In this document: piece after piece, positions 7,819 through 14,661 of the stretch
Layout of the letters: each line of letters opens with the position of its first letter
How positions within the stretch are numbered: the first letter of the stretch is position 1
Assembly (NCBI GenBank): GCA_017482205.1
Contig: JAFUNK010000001.1
Location: forward strand, 1-38,844
Direction of reading: 5' to 3'
DNA: 38,844 nt
DNA from: Lachnospiraceae bacterium
GTDB lineage: Bacteria; Bacillota; Clostridia; Lachnospirales; Lachnospiraceae
Program-made: the position numbers and the translations under genes
Notes under the pieces: generated by a model
Seen by the model: the letters and a program-made list of their open reading frames with translations, nothing else
Databases searched by the model: none
What the model was told of the DNA's origin: nothing

Positions 7819-7879
7819 GAGTGTCGCAAAATAAGCGGTTCTGAATAAGGATTGTCTTATGGAGCGGCACTCTTTTTTT
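7819..7879 (+). terminator. Rho-independent terminator after the GH5 gene
   Basis: GAGTGTCGC (7819-7827) pairs with GCGGCACTC (7864-7872). An inner stem ATAAG/CTTAT (7831-7835/7856-7860) extends it, and seven T follow (7873-7879). The left arm resembles other terminators here (RG-N-TG-N-TGCAA pattern). Confidence 0.8.
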
Positions 7880-7964
7880 GCTTCATAGGAAAATCGTTTG
7901 CAGATGAATGCCTTGTGGCAGATAGACCAATCTTCCATAAGTGGATTATTTATTCAAATAGGAC

Positions 7965-7993
7965 TTTACAAAAGTATCTTTTTGTGATAATTT
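7965..7993 (+). promoter_or_regulatory. Promoter of the tetR-oxidoreductase operon
   Basis: TTTACA (7965-7970), a 17-base spacer, and TAATTT (7988-7993), about 105 bases before the tetR start. The rest of the 7755-8098 gap holds the GH5 terminator, the operator candidate below and no gene that I can see. Confidence 0.5.
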
Positions 7994-8006
7994 AATTAAA
8001 CAACGG

Positions 8007-8030
8007 TTCATCGAAAAAATATTCAATGAA
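8007..8030. promoter_or_regulatory. Candidate TetR operator
   Basis: TTCATCGAA (8007-8015) and TTCAATGAA (8022-8030) are near-palindromic 9-mers arranged as an inverted repeat (GTTCAT ... ATGAAC) with a 6-base gap. They lie just downstream of the predicted -10, where a bound TetR dimer pair would block transcription of its own operon. Confidence 0.45.
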
Positions 8031-8098
8031 CTAAAGCGGCAGATTTTTGAAAATGTAATGCATGATTATATGTGGGAAATATATAGTGGGGAGGAAGA

Positions 8099-8674
8099 AT
8101 GGAGACCAGAAAAGAGCAAAAAGAAAGGCGCAGGCAGGAAATTATCTATGCGGCACTGGAATTGTTTGTGAGTAAAGGATATGCGGCAACGAAAGTAACA
8201 GATATCGCCAAACGGGTCAATATGAGTACAGGCCTTTTGTTTCATTACTTTGAATCAAAGGAAAAACTGTATGAAGAACTGGTTCGTATGGGACTGGAAG
8301 GTACAGCCTATCCGGCAGGGCAGGCTTGCGAACATGCCATAGATTTTTTTATACAGTTTACAACACAGTTATTTGTCTATATGCAGCAGCAACCAGTGAT
8401 GGCAAAGATGTTTGTACTCATGGCAGAAGCACAAAGAAATGAAGGGACACCGGCACATATCAGAGAAATTGCCATGCAGGTAAATACCATTGAACAGTTT
8501 GTGCCGATTGTTGAATGGGGGCAGCGGGAAGGAACTATTAGAGATGGTGACCCTAAGGTGATTTCCAACGCATTTTGGTGCAGTATACAGGGAATTGCCG
8601 AAAGGTATGCGACAAACCAAGAGATTGATTTGCCACAGGCAGAGTGGCTTGTTGATATTGTGAGAAAGAAGTAG
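8099..8674 (+). CDS. TetR/AcrR-family transcriptional regulator
   Basis: A 191-residue protein with a typical N-terminal TetR HTH (about residues 10-57). The core is YAATKVTDIAKRVNMSTG followed by LLFHYFESKEKLYEEL, in which the F-x-x-K-E-x-L turn after the recognition helix is the family hallmark. The C-terminal two thirds is a helical ligand-binding and dimerisation domain of unknown effector. GGGGAGG lies about 5 bases before the ATG. It is the first gene of a two-gene operon with the FAD oxidoreductase 10 bases downstream, so it probably senses that enzyme's substrate or product and represses the operon through the inverted repeat in its leader. Confidence 0.92.
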   Translation: METRKEQKERRRQEIIYAALELFVSKGYAATKVTDIAKRVNMSTGLLFHYFESKEKLYEELVRMGLEGTAYPAGQACEHAIDFFIQFTTQLFVYMQQQPVMAKMFVLMAEAQRNEGTPAHIREIAMQVNTIEQFVPIVEWGQREGTIRDGDPKVISNAFWCSIQGIAERYATNQEIDLPQAEWLVDIVRKK

Positions 8675-8684
8675 AGGGATTCGT

Positions 8685-10157
8685 ATGAAAAAAGTAGCGA
8701 TTATCGGCGCTGGAATTGCCGGCATGACAGCGGGAGTTTTATTACAGAAAGCAGGATATCAGACAGAAATTTTTGAAAAAAATCCAGTACCGGGCGGACA
8801 ATGTACCGGTTGGAGAAGAGAAGGATATTTTATTGATAACTGCATCCACTGGCTGACAGGCACCAGAGAAGGGAGCGGGCTGCATGAACTGTGGAAAGAG
8901 ATTGGTGCACTGGGAGAAGGCGTGGAAGTTTATGAAAAAGAAATGTTCTTTTCGTCCAAATTGAATGGTGAAGTTCTTACCTTCTGGAGGGATAAGGAAA
9001 AGACAAGGAAGGAAATGTTGGCACTTTCGCCTGAAGATGAAAAAGAAATCAATAAACTGATTGACTACGTAGAGTTGGCTGAGACCATGACGGTTCCGGT
9101 GGAGAAGCCCTTTGATGCCATGAACTTAATAGACTTTATGAAACTCGGAATGTCTATGAAAGCAATGGGAAAGGTCATGAAAGAGTATGGCAAAATGGAT
9201 ATCAAAGAATTGGCCCTGCGCTTTAAGCATCCGCTGATTCAGCGGGCAATTATCGATTATATGCCGGCGGGATATCAGGCATATGCGTTCCTTGTATCCT
9301 ACGGAACGGTAACAGGAGGCAACGGTGATATTCCGAAAGGCGGTTCGCTGGCAATGGCAATGCGTATTGCCGGAAAATATAAAGAAAAGGGCGGTGTGTT
9401 GCACACCAATACTACTGTAGAAAAAATCCTTTTGAACGGAAAAAAAGCAGAAGGCATTTTGTTAAAGGATGGCATTAAAGTGGAAGCAGACTATGTTGTG
9501 TGTGCCTGTGATACCGATTACACCTTTCGTGCACTTTTGCCGGATATCTATATGCCCAAGCAGTTAAGGCTGCAATATGAAGAGAGGGAAAAATACCCGG
9601 TCAGCAGTGGATTTCAGCTTGCGTATGCAGTGGATGGTAATTTTTCACAAATTACCGGAACCAGAGTTTTCTCCTGTAAAGAATTGCAGGTGGGAAGTCA
9701 TAAGGTACAGAGTATGAGTATCCAGTCCTATGATTATGAGCCGGATTTTGCCCCGGAAGGAAAAATGATTTTACAATCCAATTTTTCACAGACGGAAGAA
9801 GACTATACCTATTGGGAAACGCTCTGTTCCGATAAGACAGCCTATGAGCAGAAGAAAAAAGAAATTGCAGGAAAAGCAATGGAAAGAGTGGTTACGGAAT
9901 ATCCCTTCCTGGAAGGAAAAATCCATGTGATAGATGTATGGACACCGATAACATATACCCGTTACTGTAATGCGTATAAAGGGGCTTATATGAGTTTTGT
10001 AAACACGAAACAGGCAAAGAGTATCACTGTACCGGGAACTATAAAAGGCATTGATAATGTGTTACTGGCAAGTCAGTGGCTGATGGGATCGGGAGGACTG
10101 CCTACGGCAGCTGCAATGGGTAAGTTTGCCGCATGGCGAATTATAAAAGAGGGATAA
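8685..10157 (+). CDS. NAD(P)/FAD-dependent oxidoreductase, phytoene desaturase (CrtI)-like
   Basis: This 490-residue protein starts with a dinucleotide-binding Rossmann motif (VAIIGAGIAGMTAGVLLQKA) and the acidic end of the second strand (EIFEKN), then PGGQCTGW, typical of the CrtI/amine-oxidase-like flavoprotein group. The C-terminal FAD-contacting segment is also present (GIDNVLLASQWL, then GGLPTAAAMGKFAA). No transmembrane segment is seen. Enzymes of this fold desaturate, isomerise or saturate lipophilic substrates such as carotenoids or retinol. No carotenoid genes are nearby and the real substrate is unknown. It lies 10 bases after tetR in one transcript, with a huge hairpin after the stop. 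Confidence 0.85.
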   Translation: MKKVAIIGAGIAGMTAGVLLQKAGYQTEIFEKNPVPGGQCTGWRREGYFIDNCIHWLTGTREGSGLHELWKEIGALGEGVEVYEKEMFFSSKLNGEVLTFWRDKEKTRKEMLALSPEDEKEINKLIDYVELAETMTVPVEKPFDAMNLIDFMKLGMSMKAMGKVMKEYGKMDIKELALRFKHPLIQRAIIDYMPAGYQAYAFLVSYGTVTGGNGDIPKGGSLAMAMRIAGKYKEKGGVLHTNTTVEKILLNGKKAEGILLKDGIKVEADYVVCACDTDYTFRALLPDIYMPKQLRLQYEEREKYPVSSGFQLAYAVDGNFSQITGTRVFSCKELQVGSHKVQSMSIQSYDYEPDFAPEGKMILQSNFSQTEEDYTYWETLCSDKTAYEQKKKEIAGKAMERVVTEYPFLEGKIHVIDVWTPITYTRYCNAYKGAYMSFVNTKQAKSITVPGTIKGIDNVLLASQWLMGSGGLPTAAAMGKFAAWRIIKEG

Positions 10158-10166
10158 TAAAAGAAA

Positions 10167-10369
10167 GGGGTTGTTGCAAAATAGCAGTTCCGAATGGTTT
10201 GTAAAAAGTTTCTTTGCAGACACGCTCTCGCTCGTGCCGAACGTAACGGTACTAAGCATTCTCCTTCGCAAAATTGCTCGTAGAATGCAAGTGCCGACGT
10301 TCGCCAAAGGTCTGCGGAGGAAAGCTTTTTACAAACCATTCGGAAACCGGCCTATTTTGCAACAACCCC
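10167..10369. repeat. 203-base nested long hairpin (copy 1 of an interspersed repeat inside a terminator)
   Basis: The outer arms GGGGTTGTTGCAAAATAG (10167-10184) and 10352-10369 are perfectly complementary (18 bp). A second perfect 18-bp stem pairs 10191-10208 with 10325-10342, and an imperfect inner hairpin spans 10217-10317. The core (10223-10301) is homologous, in reverse orientation, to a repeat at 21.4 kb: CGAGCGAGAGCG is identical and AACGTCGGCACTT matches at 12 of 13. It lies between the converging oxidoreductase (+) and bioY (-) genes and probably terminates both. Overlapping open frames on both strands are a by-product of the symmetry. Confidence 0.8.
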
Positions 10370-10374
10370 GGTTT

Positions 10375-10926
10375 TTACAACAAATGAGCCCTGTTTAATG
10401 ATTTACGTACAGGTGTGCCGATTAGCAGTGCCAGCATCATTTTTATCAGATCGGCAGGAATATAAGGCAGTACGCCGATTGCAGCAGCGCTAAAAAAGTC
10501 AAGCTGCATCTGATATGCCAGCCACAAAGTGCCGAAAAGATAGCAGACAATAGTGCCTGACAGCATACCAAGCAAAACCATATACCATTTGTTACTGTAA
10601 CGGTCAACAAAAACACCTGCAATCAGGCACAGAAGTACATATCCGATAAAATAGCCGCCGGTAGGACCGAAAAGCTTTCCGGCTCCGCCCGAAAAGCCTG
10701 AAAAAACAGGAAGTCCGACCAATCCTAGCAGGATATACAAAAGACAACTTAATGTACCCTTTTTCATACCAAGAATTAATACAGTCAAATAAATACCCAG
10801 CGTACAAAAGGTAATCGGCACGGGGCTGAAAACGGTAGGAATGGCGAAAGGGCTTATAATACAAAGCATTGCTGTCATTAGCGCGACCAATGTAAGATTT
10901 TTTGTACGAAACTTGTTCTTTTTCAT
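10375..10926 (-). CDS. bioY: BioY, biotin ECF transporter substrate-binding component
   Basis: A 183-residue membrane protein with about six helices and the BioY signatures VFSPVPITFCTLGIYL, LLYILLGLVGLPVFSGFSGG and GPTGGYFIGYVLLCLIAG. It binds biotin on the outer face; uptake needs the shared ECF ATPases and EcfT, or in some bacteria BioY alone. The start has AGAGG about 5 bases upstream. The prs terminator sits only about 20 bases before the ATG, leaving no room for a separate promoter between them, so bioY must depend on readthrough or on a promoter within the end of prs. I see no BirA operator. It ends against the long hairpin. Confidence 0.92.
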   Translation of the reverse strand: MKKNKFRTKNLTLVALMTAMLCIISPFAIPTVFSPVPITFCTLGIYLTVLILGMKKGTLSCLLYILLGLVGLPVFSGFSGGAGKLFGPTGGYFIGYVLLCLIAGVFVDRYSNKWYMVLLGMLSGTIVCYLFGTLWLAYQMQLDFFSAAAIGVLPYIPADLIKMMLALLIGTPVRKSLNRAHLL

Positions 10927-10942
10927 GAAAACCTCTGTTCAC

Positions 10943-10973
10943 AAAAAAGCCTGACAGAACAAACTGTCAGGCT
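10943..10973 (-). terminator. Rho-independent terminator between prs and bioY
   Basis: A perfect 10-bp stem AGCCTGACAG/CTGTCAGGCT (10948-10957/10964-10973) with a 6-base loop. On the minus strand it is followed by six T (10943-10948). It sits immediately upstream of the bioY ribosome site. Confidence 0.85.
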
Positions 10974-10994
10974 TTTACTTCTCCGTTATAATAA

Positions 10995-12179
10995 TTACAG
11001 TTCGCCGTTTTTGTACTGGGAAACAATACGCTGGATTCTTTCATTAGGATTTAACAAATCGCTGATGGAAGAATCATGGTTTAAAGTATCAATGATGTAA
11101 GCGATATATTTGCTCATATCACAATTGATGTACCACTCACGGTTTAACAGTTCGGGAGTCTGGTAAATCAGGTTGGTGGTAAGAATACGGTCAATGATAC
11201 CATCCTCATAAGCCTTATCAAACTTGTCCAGACCGTTGGTGAACAGACCGAATGTTGAGAAAACAAAAATCTTGTTTGCTTTTCTTTTCTTTAATTCAGC
11301 AGCAACTTCCAATACGCTTTCACCGGAGGAAATCATATCGTCAATGATAATCATATCCTTGCCTTCCACACTGGTGCCCAAGAATTCGTGAGCAACAATA
11401 GGATTGCGGCCGTTTACAATTCTGGTATAATCTCTGCGCTTGTAGAACATACCCATATCCAGCCCCAGTACATTGGCAACGTAAATTGCTCTGGACATAC
11501 CGCCTTCATCAGGGCTGATAACCATCATATGATCTGCATCAAGCTGTAAATCTTTTACATTGCGTAACAGACCCTTGATAAACTGATAAGCGGGCTGAAC
11601 GGTTTCAAAACCATGTAAAGGAATAGCATTCTGTACACGGGGGTCGTGTGCATCAAAGGTAATAATATTGTCAACGCCCATGCGAACCAGTTCCTGTAAT
11701 GCCAGTGCACAGTCCAGAGATTCTCTGGAGGTACGCTTATGCTGTCTGCTTTCATACAGGAAAGGCATGATAACAGTAATTCTTCTGGCTTTACCGCCTA
11801 CTGCTGCAATGATACGCTTTAAATCCTGATAATGGTCGTCGGGAGACATATGGTTTTCGTGACCGCAAAGAGAATAGGTCAGGCTGTAGTTGGCTACATC
11901 CACCAGCAGGTAAAGGTCGGTTCCTCGTACAGATTCTAAAATCACACCCTTAGCTTCACCTGAGCCGAAACGGGGTACTTTTGCGTTCAGAAGATAGGAA
12001 GGACGCTGATAGCCGGAGAATGCCAGGCTGTCTTTGTGTTCGCTTTCGCGTTCGGTGCGCCATTTTACCAGATACTGGTCGATTTTTTCTCCCAGAGGGC
12101 GGCAGCCTTCCAAGGCAATCATGCCCAGACTACCGACCGGAATGGTCTCCAAATTACGCTTTTCTTCTCGATTTCCCAT
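10995..12179 (-). CDS. prs: Ribose-phosphate pyrophosphokinase, long form
   Basis: This enzyme makes PRPP from ribose-5-phosphate and ATP for nucleotide, His and Trp synthesis. At 394 residues it is about 80 longer than the usual 310-320-residue enzyme, with an extended N-terminus. Family features seen are IMPFLYESRQHKR (ATP/catalytic region), FDAHDPRVQNAIP (metal/ATP site), ISPDEGG and the PRPP loop DMIIIDDMISSGES (near residue 278), which departs from the usual DDMIDTAGT. The start has TGAGGA about 9 bases upstream. It follows dnaC by 35 bases on the same strand, so it is probably the third gene of a dnaD-dnaC-prs operon ending at the terminator before bioY. Confidence 0.88.
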   Translation of the reverse strand: MGNREEKRNLETIPVGSLGMIALEGCRPLGEKIDQYLVKWRTERESEHKDSLAFSGYQRPSYLLNAKVPRFGSGEAKGVILESVRGTDLYLLVDVANYSLTYSLCGHENHMSPDDHYQDLKRIIAAVGGKARRITVIMPFLYESRQHKRTSRESLDCALALQELVRMGVDNIITFDAHDPRVQNAIPLHGFETVQPAYQFIKGLLRNVKDLQLDADHMMVISPDEGGMSRAIYVANVLGLDMGMFYKRRDYTRIVNGRNPIVAHEFLGTSVEGKDMIIIDDMISSGESVLEVAAELKKRKANKIFVFSTFGLFTNGLDKFDKAYEDGIIDRILTTNLIYQTPELLNREWYINCDMSKYIAYIIDTLNHDSSISDLLNPNERIQRIVSQYKNGEL

Positions 12180-12214
12180 GAAATAAAGTCCTCACTTTCT
12201 ATGTGCGTAGATAT

Positions 12215-13171
12215 TTATATATTTTTACACAGACGGATATCCGGTCCGGTAATTTTTCGGAAAATAAAATTACTGGTAAGTCTGGAAACAATACGCTCGG
12301 AATAACGGTTCTTTAATTCCTCCAGACTTAAGTTGGTACTGATAATGATAGATTTACGGCGCAGATGTCTTTCATTTAAGAAAGAAAAAAACTGGGAATT
12401 GGTAAAAGTATTGGAAAGTTCGGTGCCTAAATCGTCAATAATCACTAAATCACAATTGTACAAGTCTTCGTGGAACTTGTAAAGCATTTCTTTGCTATTT
12501 GCATCAAAAGAATATTTGGAAAGCAAACTAAAGAGATTTTCTGCGGAAAAATAAATAACAGAATGTCCCTGTCTTAATATCTCTCTGGCGATACAATTGG
12601 AAAGAAAGGTTTTGCCGGTACCTACATCACCAAAAAACAAAAGGTTCTGATATTCTTCATCAAATCCTTTGATAAATGCAAAACTGGTTTCTACAGCTCT
12701 TTTGAAGTTGGCAAGGTCTGCATCCTTATAATATTCATAAGACAGTACAGAAAAGTTTTCGGTTTGTAAAAGTTCCTGTAGATTGCTCTGGGAATAGAGT
12801 ACCTTGATAATACGCTGTTCAAAACAGTGGCAACGGCGGCTGTTTATATAGCCGGTGTCCTGACAGTCGGGACAGTCGAAAATGGGTTCCAGATAATCTG
12901 CCGGAAATCCGTTCTGCACCAGTAAATCCGCTTTTTTTTGGGAAAGCGCATGCAGTTCTTTCTGATAGTTTTCAAAGGCACCGGGTTCCTCTGCTACAAT
13001 GCGTTTGCCGTAAGACACGGACAGAGAAGAAACGGCATGAGAAGCTTCTTCATAAGCAGGGCATGCGGCATAAACTTCTTCCCGGCGTTTGCTCAGGATA
13101 TGCCGGTTTTTTAATTGAATGGCATCGTATTCTCTTTGGATGGTATCATATTGAGAATTGGTCAAATTCAC
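12215..13171 (-). CDS. dnaC: Replicative helicase loader, DnaC/DnaI-type AAA+ ATPase
   Basis: A 318-residue loader with a helical N-terminus that probably contacts DnaB, a zinc-type cluster (C-P-D-C near residue 98, then C-H-C about 10 residues later) as in DnaI, and a C-terminal AAA+ module. The module shows Walker A GDVGTGKTFLS (near 182), Walker B LVIIDDLGTE and sensor ISTNLSLEEL with a downstream Arg finger region (RYSERIVSRL). It loads the replicative helicase at the origin and at restart sites. The start codon is GTG with AAGGAG at good spacing, 11 bases after dnaD. Such adjacency with a DnaD-type primosomal protein supports a replication-initiation role. Confidence 0.9.
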   Translation of the reverse strand: MNLTNSQYDTIQREYDAIQLKNRHILSKRREEVYAACPAYEEASHAVSSLSVSYGKRIVAEEPGAFENYQKELHALSQKKADLLVQNGFPADYLEPIFDCPDCQDTGYINSRRCHCFEQRIIKVLYSQSNLQELLQTENFSVLSYEYYKDADLANFKRAVETSFAFIKGFDEEYQNLLFFGDVGTGKTFLSNCIAREILRQGHSVIYFSAENLFSLLSKYSFDANSKEMLYKFHEDLYNCDLVIIDDLGTELSNTFTNSQFFSFLNERHLRRKSIIISTNLSLEELKNRYSERIVSRLTSNFIFRKITGPDIRLCKNI

Positions 13172-13182
13172 GGGGATCTCCT

Positions 13183-14364
13183 TTACTTGCTCAAGAGCTT
13201 CGCTTCTAATTCGGCAAAGTCGTAATCTCTCTGGGAAAACTGGTTAAAGCGGTTGGCGGTATTGGAAGCCGATGTACTTTTCTGGTGTTTCCTTTTCTGG
13301 TATATTTCATCAATACGCTGGATATCTGATTTGCGGCGGACATCCTCTTTTTTCCAACTGCTTAAGATGCCTTCCGCATACTCAAAACGGTGGCTGTCAG
13401 TTGCTAAAACGGTACGTTCGCAGGCTTCCGTAATAATATCTGTGGAAAAGCCGTATTCTTTTACCCAACGGTTTATGTATTCCAATTCCTTGGAGGTGGG
13501 ACTTCCGTTCTTTCCCAACTCTTTCATAATCGTATAAACAGACTTGTCATACTTGGCAGCGAATTTCTCGGCCTGCTTCGGCGTGGTAACACCGGATTGT
13601 GCCCAGTTTAAAGCTACCTTTTCTATATATTTAAAATCCTTTTTACCTCTGTCCACACAGTATTGAATCAGATAGTCGATTAAATCGTCCGAAAAGTGCA
13701 GGCAATCCGAAAAATAAAGAATGGACTTCAATTCTGATACGGTTAAAGGGCGGCCGATATAGGACTCAGCCACAAAAAGCAACTGGCTGGTATTGTCTTT
13801 AGCTTTAAAACGTCTTAAATCATCAGCAGAATAAGAAGGCTTGGTATACAAATCCTCTGTCTGTACTTTTGAAATAACAGTCTGCAAAGTGCTCTCCGCA
13901 GGGGTGGAAACAATCGTCATTACCGGCATCTGCATTGCCATGGACATGCCTGTGGAAGGCATCACGGGCATTTCTGCCGAAACTGTGCCGGGAGCCGTAG
14001 GAGAAGTCAATACCGGCGCTTCTGCATAAAAAACGGAGGAAGGTTGAGCAGGGGTAGCCTGTTCCATAGAACCCAAATCCTTTAAATGGACACCGGTAAG
14101 ATTCTTTGCATCATCATAATCCAAAGAGAGAATCTGAACCTTTTCCCAATATTTGAGTGCACGCATAACATCTTTTTCCGTATGGTTAAACTTGTCCGCA
14201 ATTTCGGACACACTGGTAGCCAGATTGGCACTCATCATGCGTAACAGATACAGATACACTTTGAGCTGTGCATCATTTGCATCCTTCATATATTCATCAA
14301 TAAATTTGTTGTGGATGGTAGTATAGGAAGCATACGTATCCCTATAAATTGTAAAATGTCCCAT
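13183..14364 (-). CDS. DnaD-domain primosomal protein
   Basis: A 393-residue protein with an N-terminal winged-helix region (about residues 1-110: DAQLKVYLYLLRMMSAN, SVSEIADKFNHTEKDVMRAL). A Pro/Met/Ser/Thr-rich linker follows (about 118-165), then two DnaB2/DnaD-type C-terminal modules (about 190-260 and 275-345), the second containing YINRWVKEYGFSTDII. DnaD proteins remodel DNA with DnaA and help recruit the helicase-loader complex at the origin. The N-terminal fusion and two C-terminal repeats resemble Bacillus DnaB as much as DnaD. Transcription probably starts at an extended -10 just upstream, and a cluster of DnaA boxes lies 125-300 bases upstream of the start. It is followed by dnaC and prs. 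Confidence 0.88.
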   Translation of the reverse strand: MGHFTIYRDTYASYTTIHNKFIDEYMKDANDAQLKVYLYLLRMMSANLATSVSEIADKFNHTEKDVMRALKYWEKVQILSLDYDDAKNLTGVHLKDLGSMEQATPAQPSSVFYAEAPVLTSPTAPGTVSAEMPVMPSTGMSMAMQMPVMTIVSTPAESTLQTVISKVQTEDLYTKPSYSADDLRRFKAKDNTSQLLFVAESYIGRPLTVSELKSILYFSDCLHFSDDLIDYLIQYCVDRGKKDFKYIEKVALNWAQSGVTTPKQAEKFAAKYDKSVYTIMKELGKNGSPTSKELEYINRWVKEYGFSTDIITEACERTVLATDSHRFEYAEGILSSWKKEDVRRKSDIQRIDEIYQKRKHQKSTSASNTANRFNQFSQRDYDFAELEAKLLSK

Positions 14365-14414
14365 GTTCTCTCACCTGTCTGCACAAAATGTCTTCTGCAT
14401 TTTTGGCAAGGACA

Positions 14415-14423
14415 AGTATAACA
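14415..14423 (-). promoter_or_regulatory. Extended -10 promoter of dnaD-dnaC-prs
   Basis: On the minus strand, TGT-TATACT forms an extended -10 (TG at 14422-14423, TATACT at 14415-14420) about 50 bases before the dnaD start. The -35 (TTCCAA) is poor, as is usual with extended -10 promoters, and leaves room for activation by an upstream-bound factor. Confidence 0.55.
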
Positions 14424-14490
14424 CATCTTTTTCAAAATTGGAATAGGCTTTCTTCCTACAACCCTTGAAAATACTGGGGTTGTGAGCAAT

Positions 14491-14661
14491 TGTGGAAATT
14501 GTGGAAAATGTGGATAAATAAAATAACGTTTGGTTTCAAACGGCGTTTTTTCTGAAAAAAGACCACTTCTTGGAAGTATATAAATATCCACAGTTCTACA
14601 AAAAATATCCACAATTTTTAAGGTGGTTTTACCAACCAAAAATTGTGGATATTGTGGACAA
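14491..14661. promoter_or_regulatory. Cluster of seven DnaA-box-like sites
   Basis: Compared with TTATCCACA (reverse TGTGGATAA): 14491-14499 matches 7/9, 14500-14508 8/9 and 14509-14517 9/9. Sites 14584-14592, 14605-14613, 14644-14652 and 14653-14661 each match 8/9. The first three are contiguous tandem 9-mers in one orientation. The middle two are opposite and 21 bases apart, and the last two are contiguous. The region is AT-rich and lies between murC and the dnaD-dnaC-prs operon. No dnaA or dnaN gene is in the window, so regulation by DnaA or DnaA titration is more likely than the chromosomal origin. Confidence 0.7.
14604..14653 (-). terminator. murC terminator hairpin built from DnaA boxes
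   Basis: AATATCCACAATTTTT (14604-14619) is perfectly complementary to 14638-14653 (16 bp, 18-base loop). On the minus strand a run of T follows the stem, so it can terminate murC, which ends at 14662. Two of the DnaA-like boxes are the arms of this stem. Confidence 0.6.

Noticed and set aside
10062-10398. Open frames of 75-88 codons on both strands across the 10.2-kb hairpin
   Set aside because: They lie inside a long palindrome, have no ribosome sites and mirror each other; the symmetry creates open frames.
14365-14661. Chromosomal replication origin oriC
   Set aside because: Box density fits, but oriC in Firmicutes lies beside dnaA/dnaN, which are absent, and the gap is short with a terminator in it; regulation or titration is preferred.
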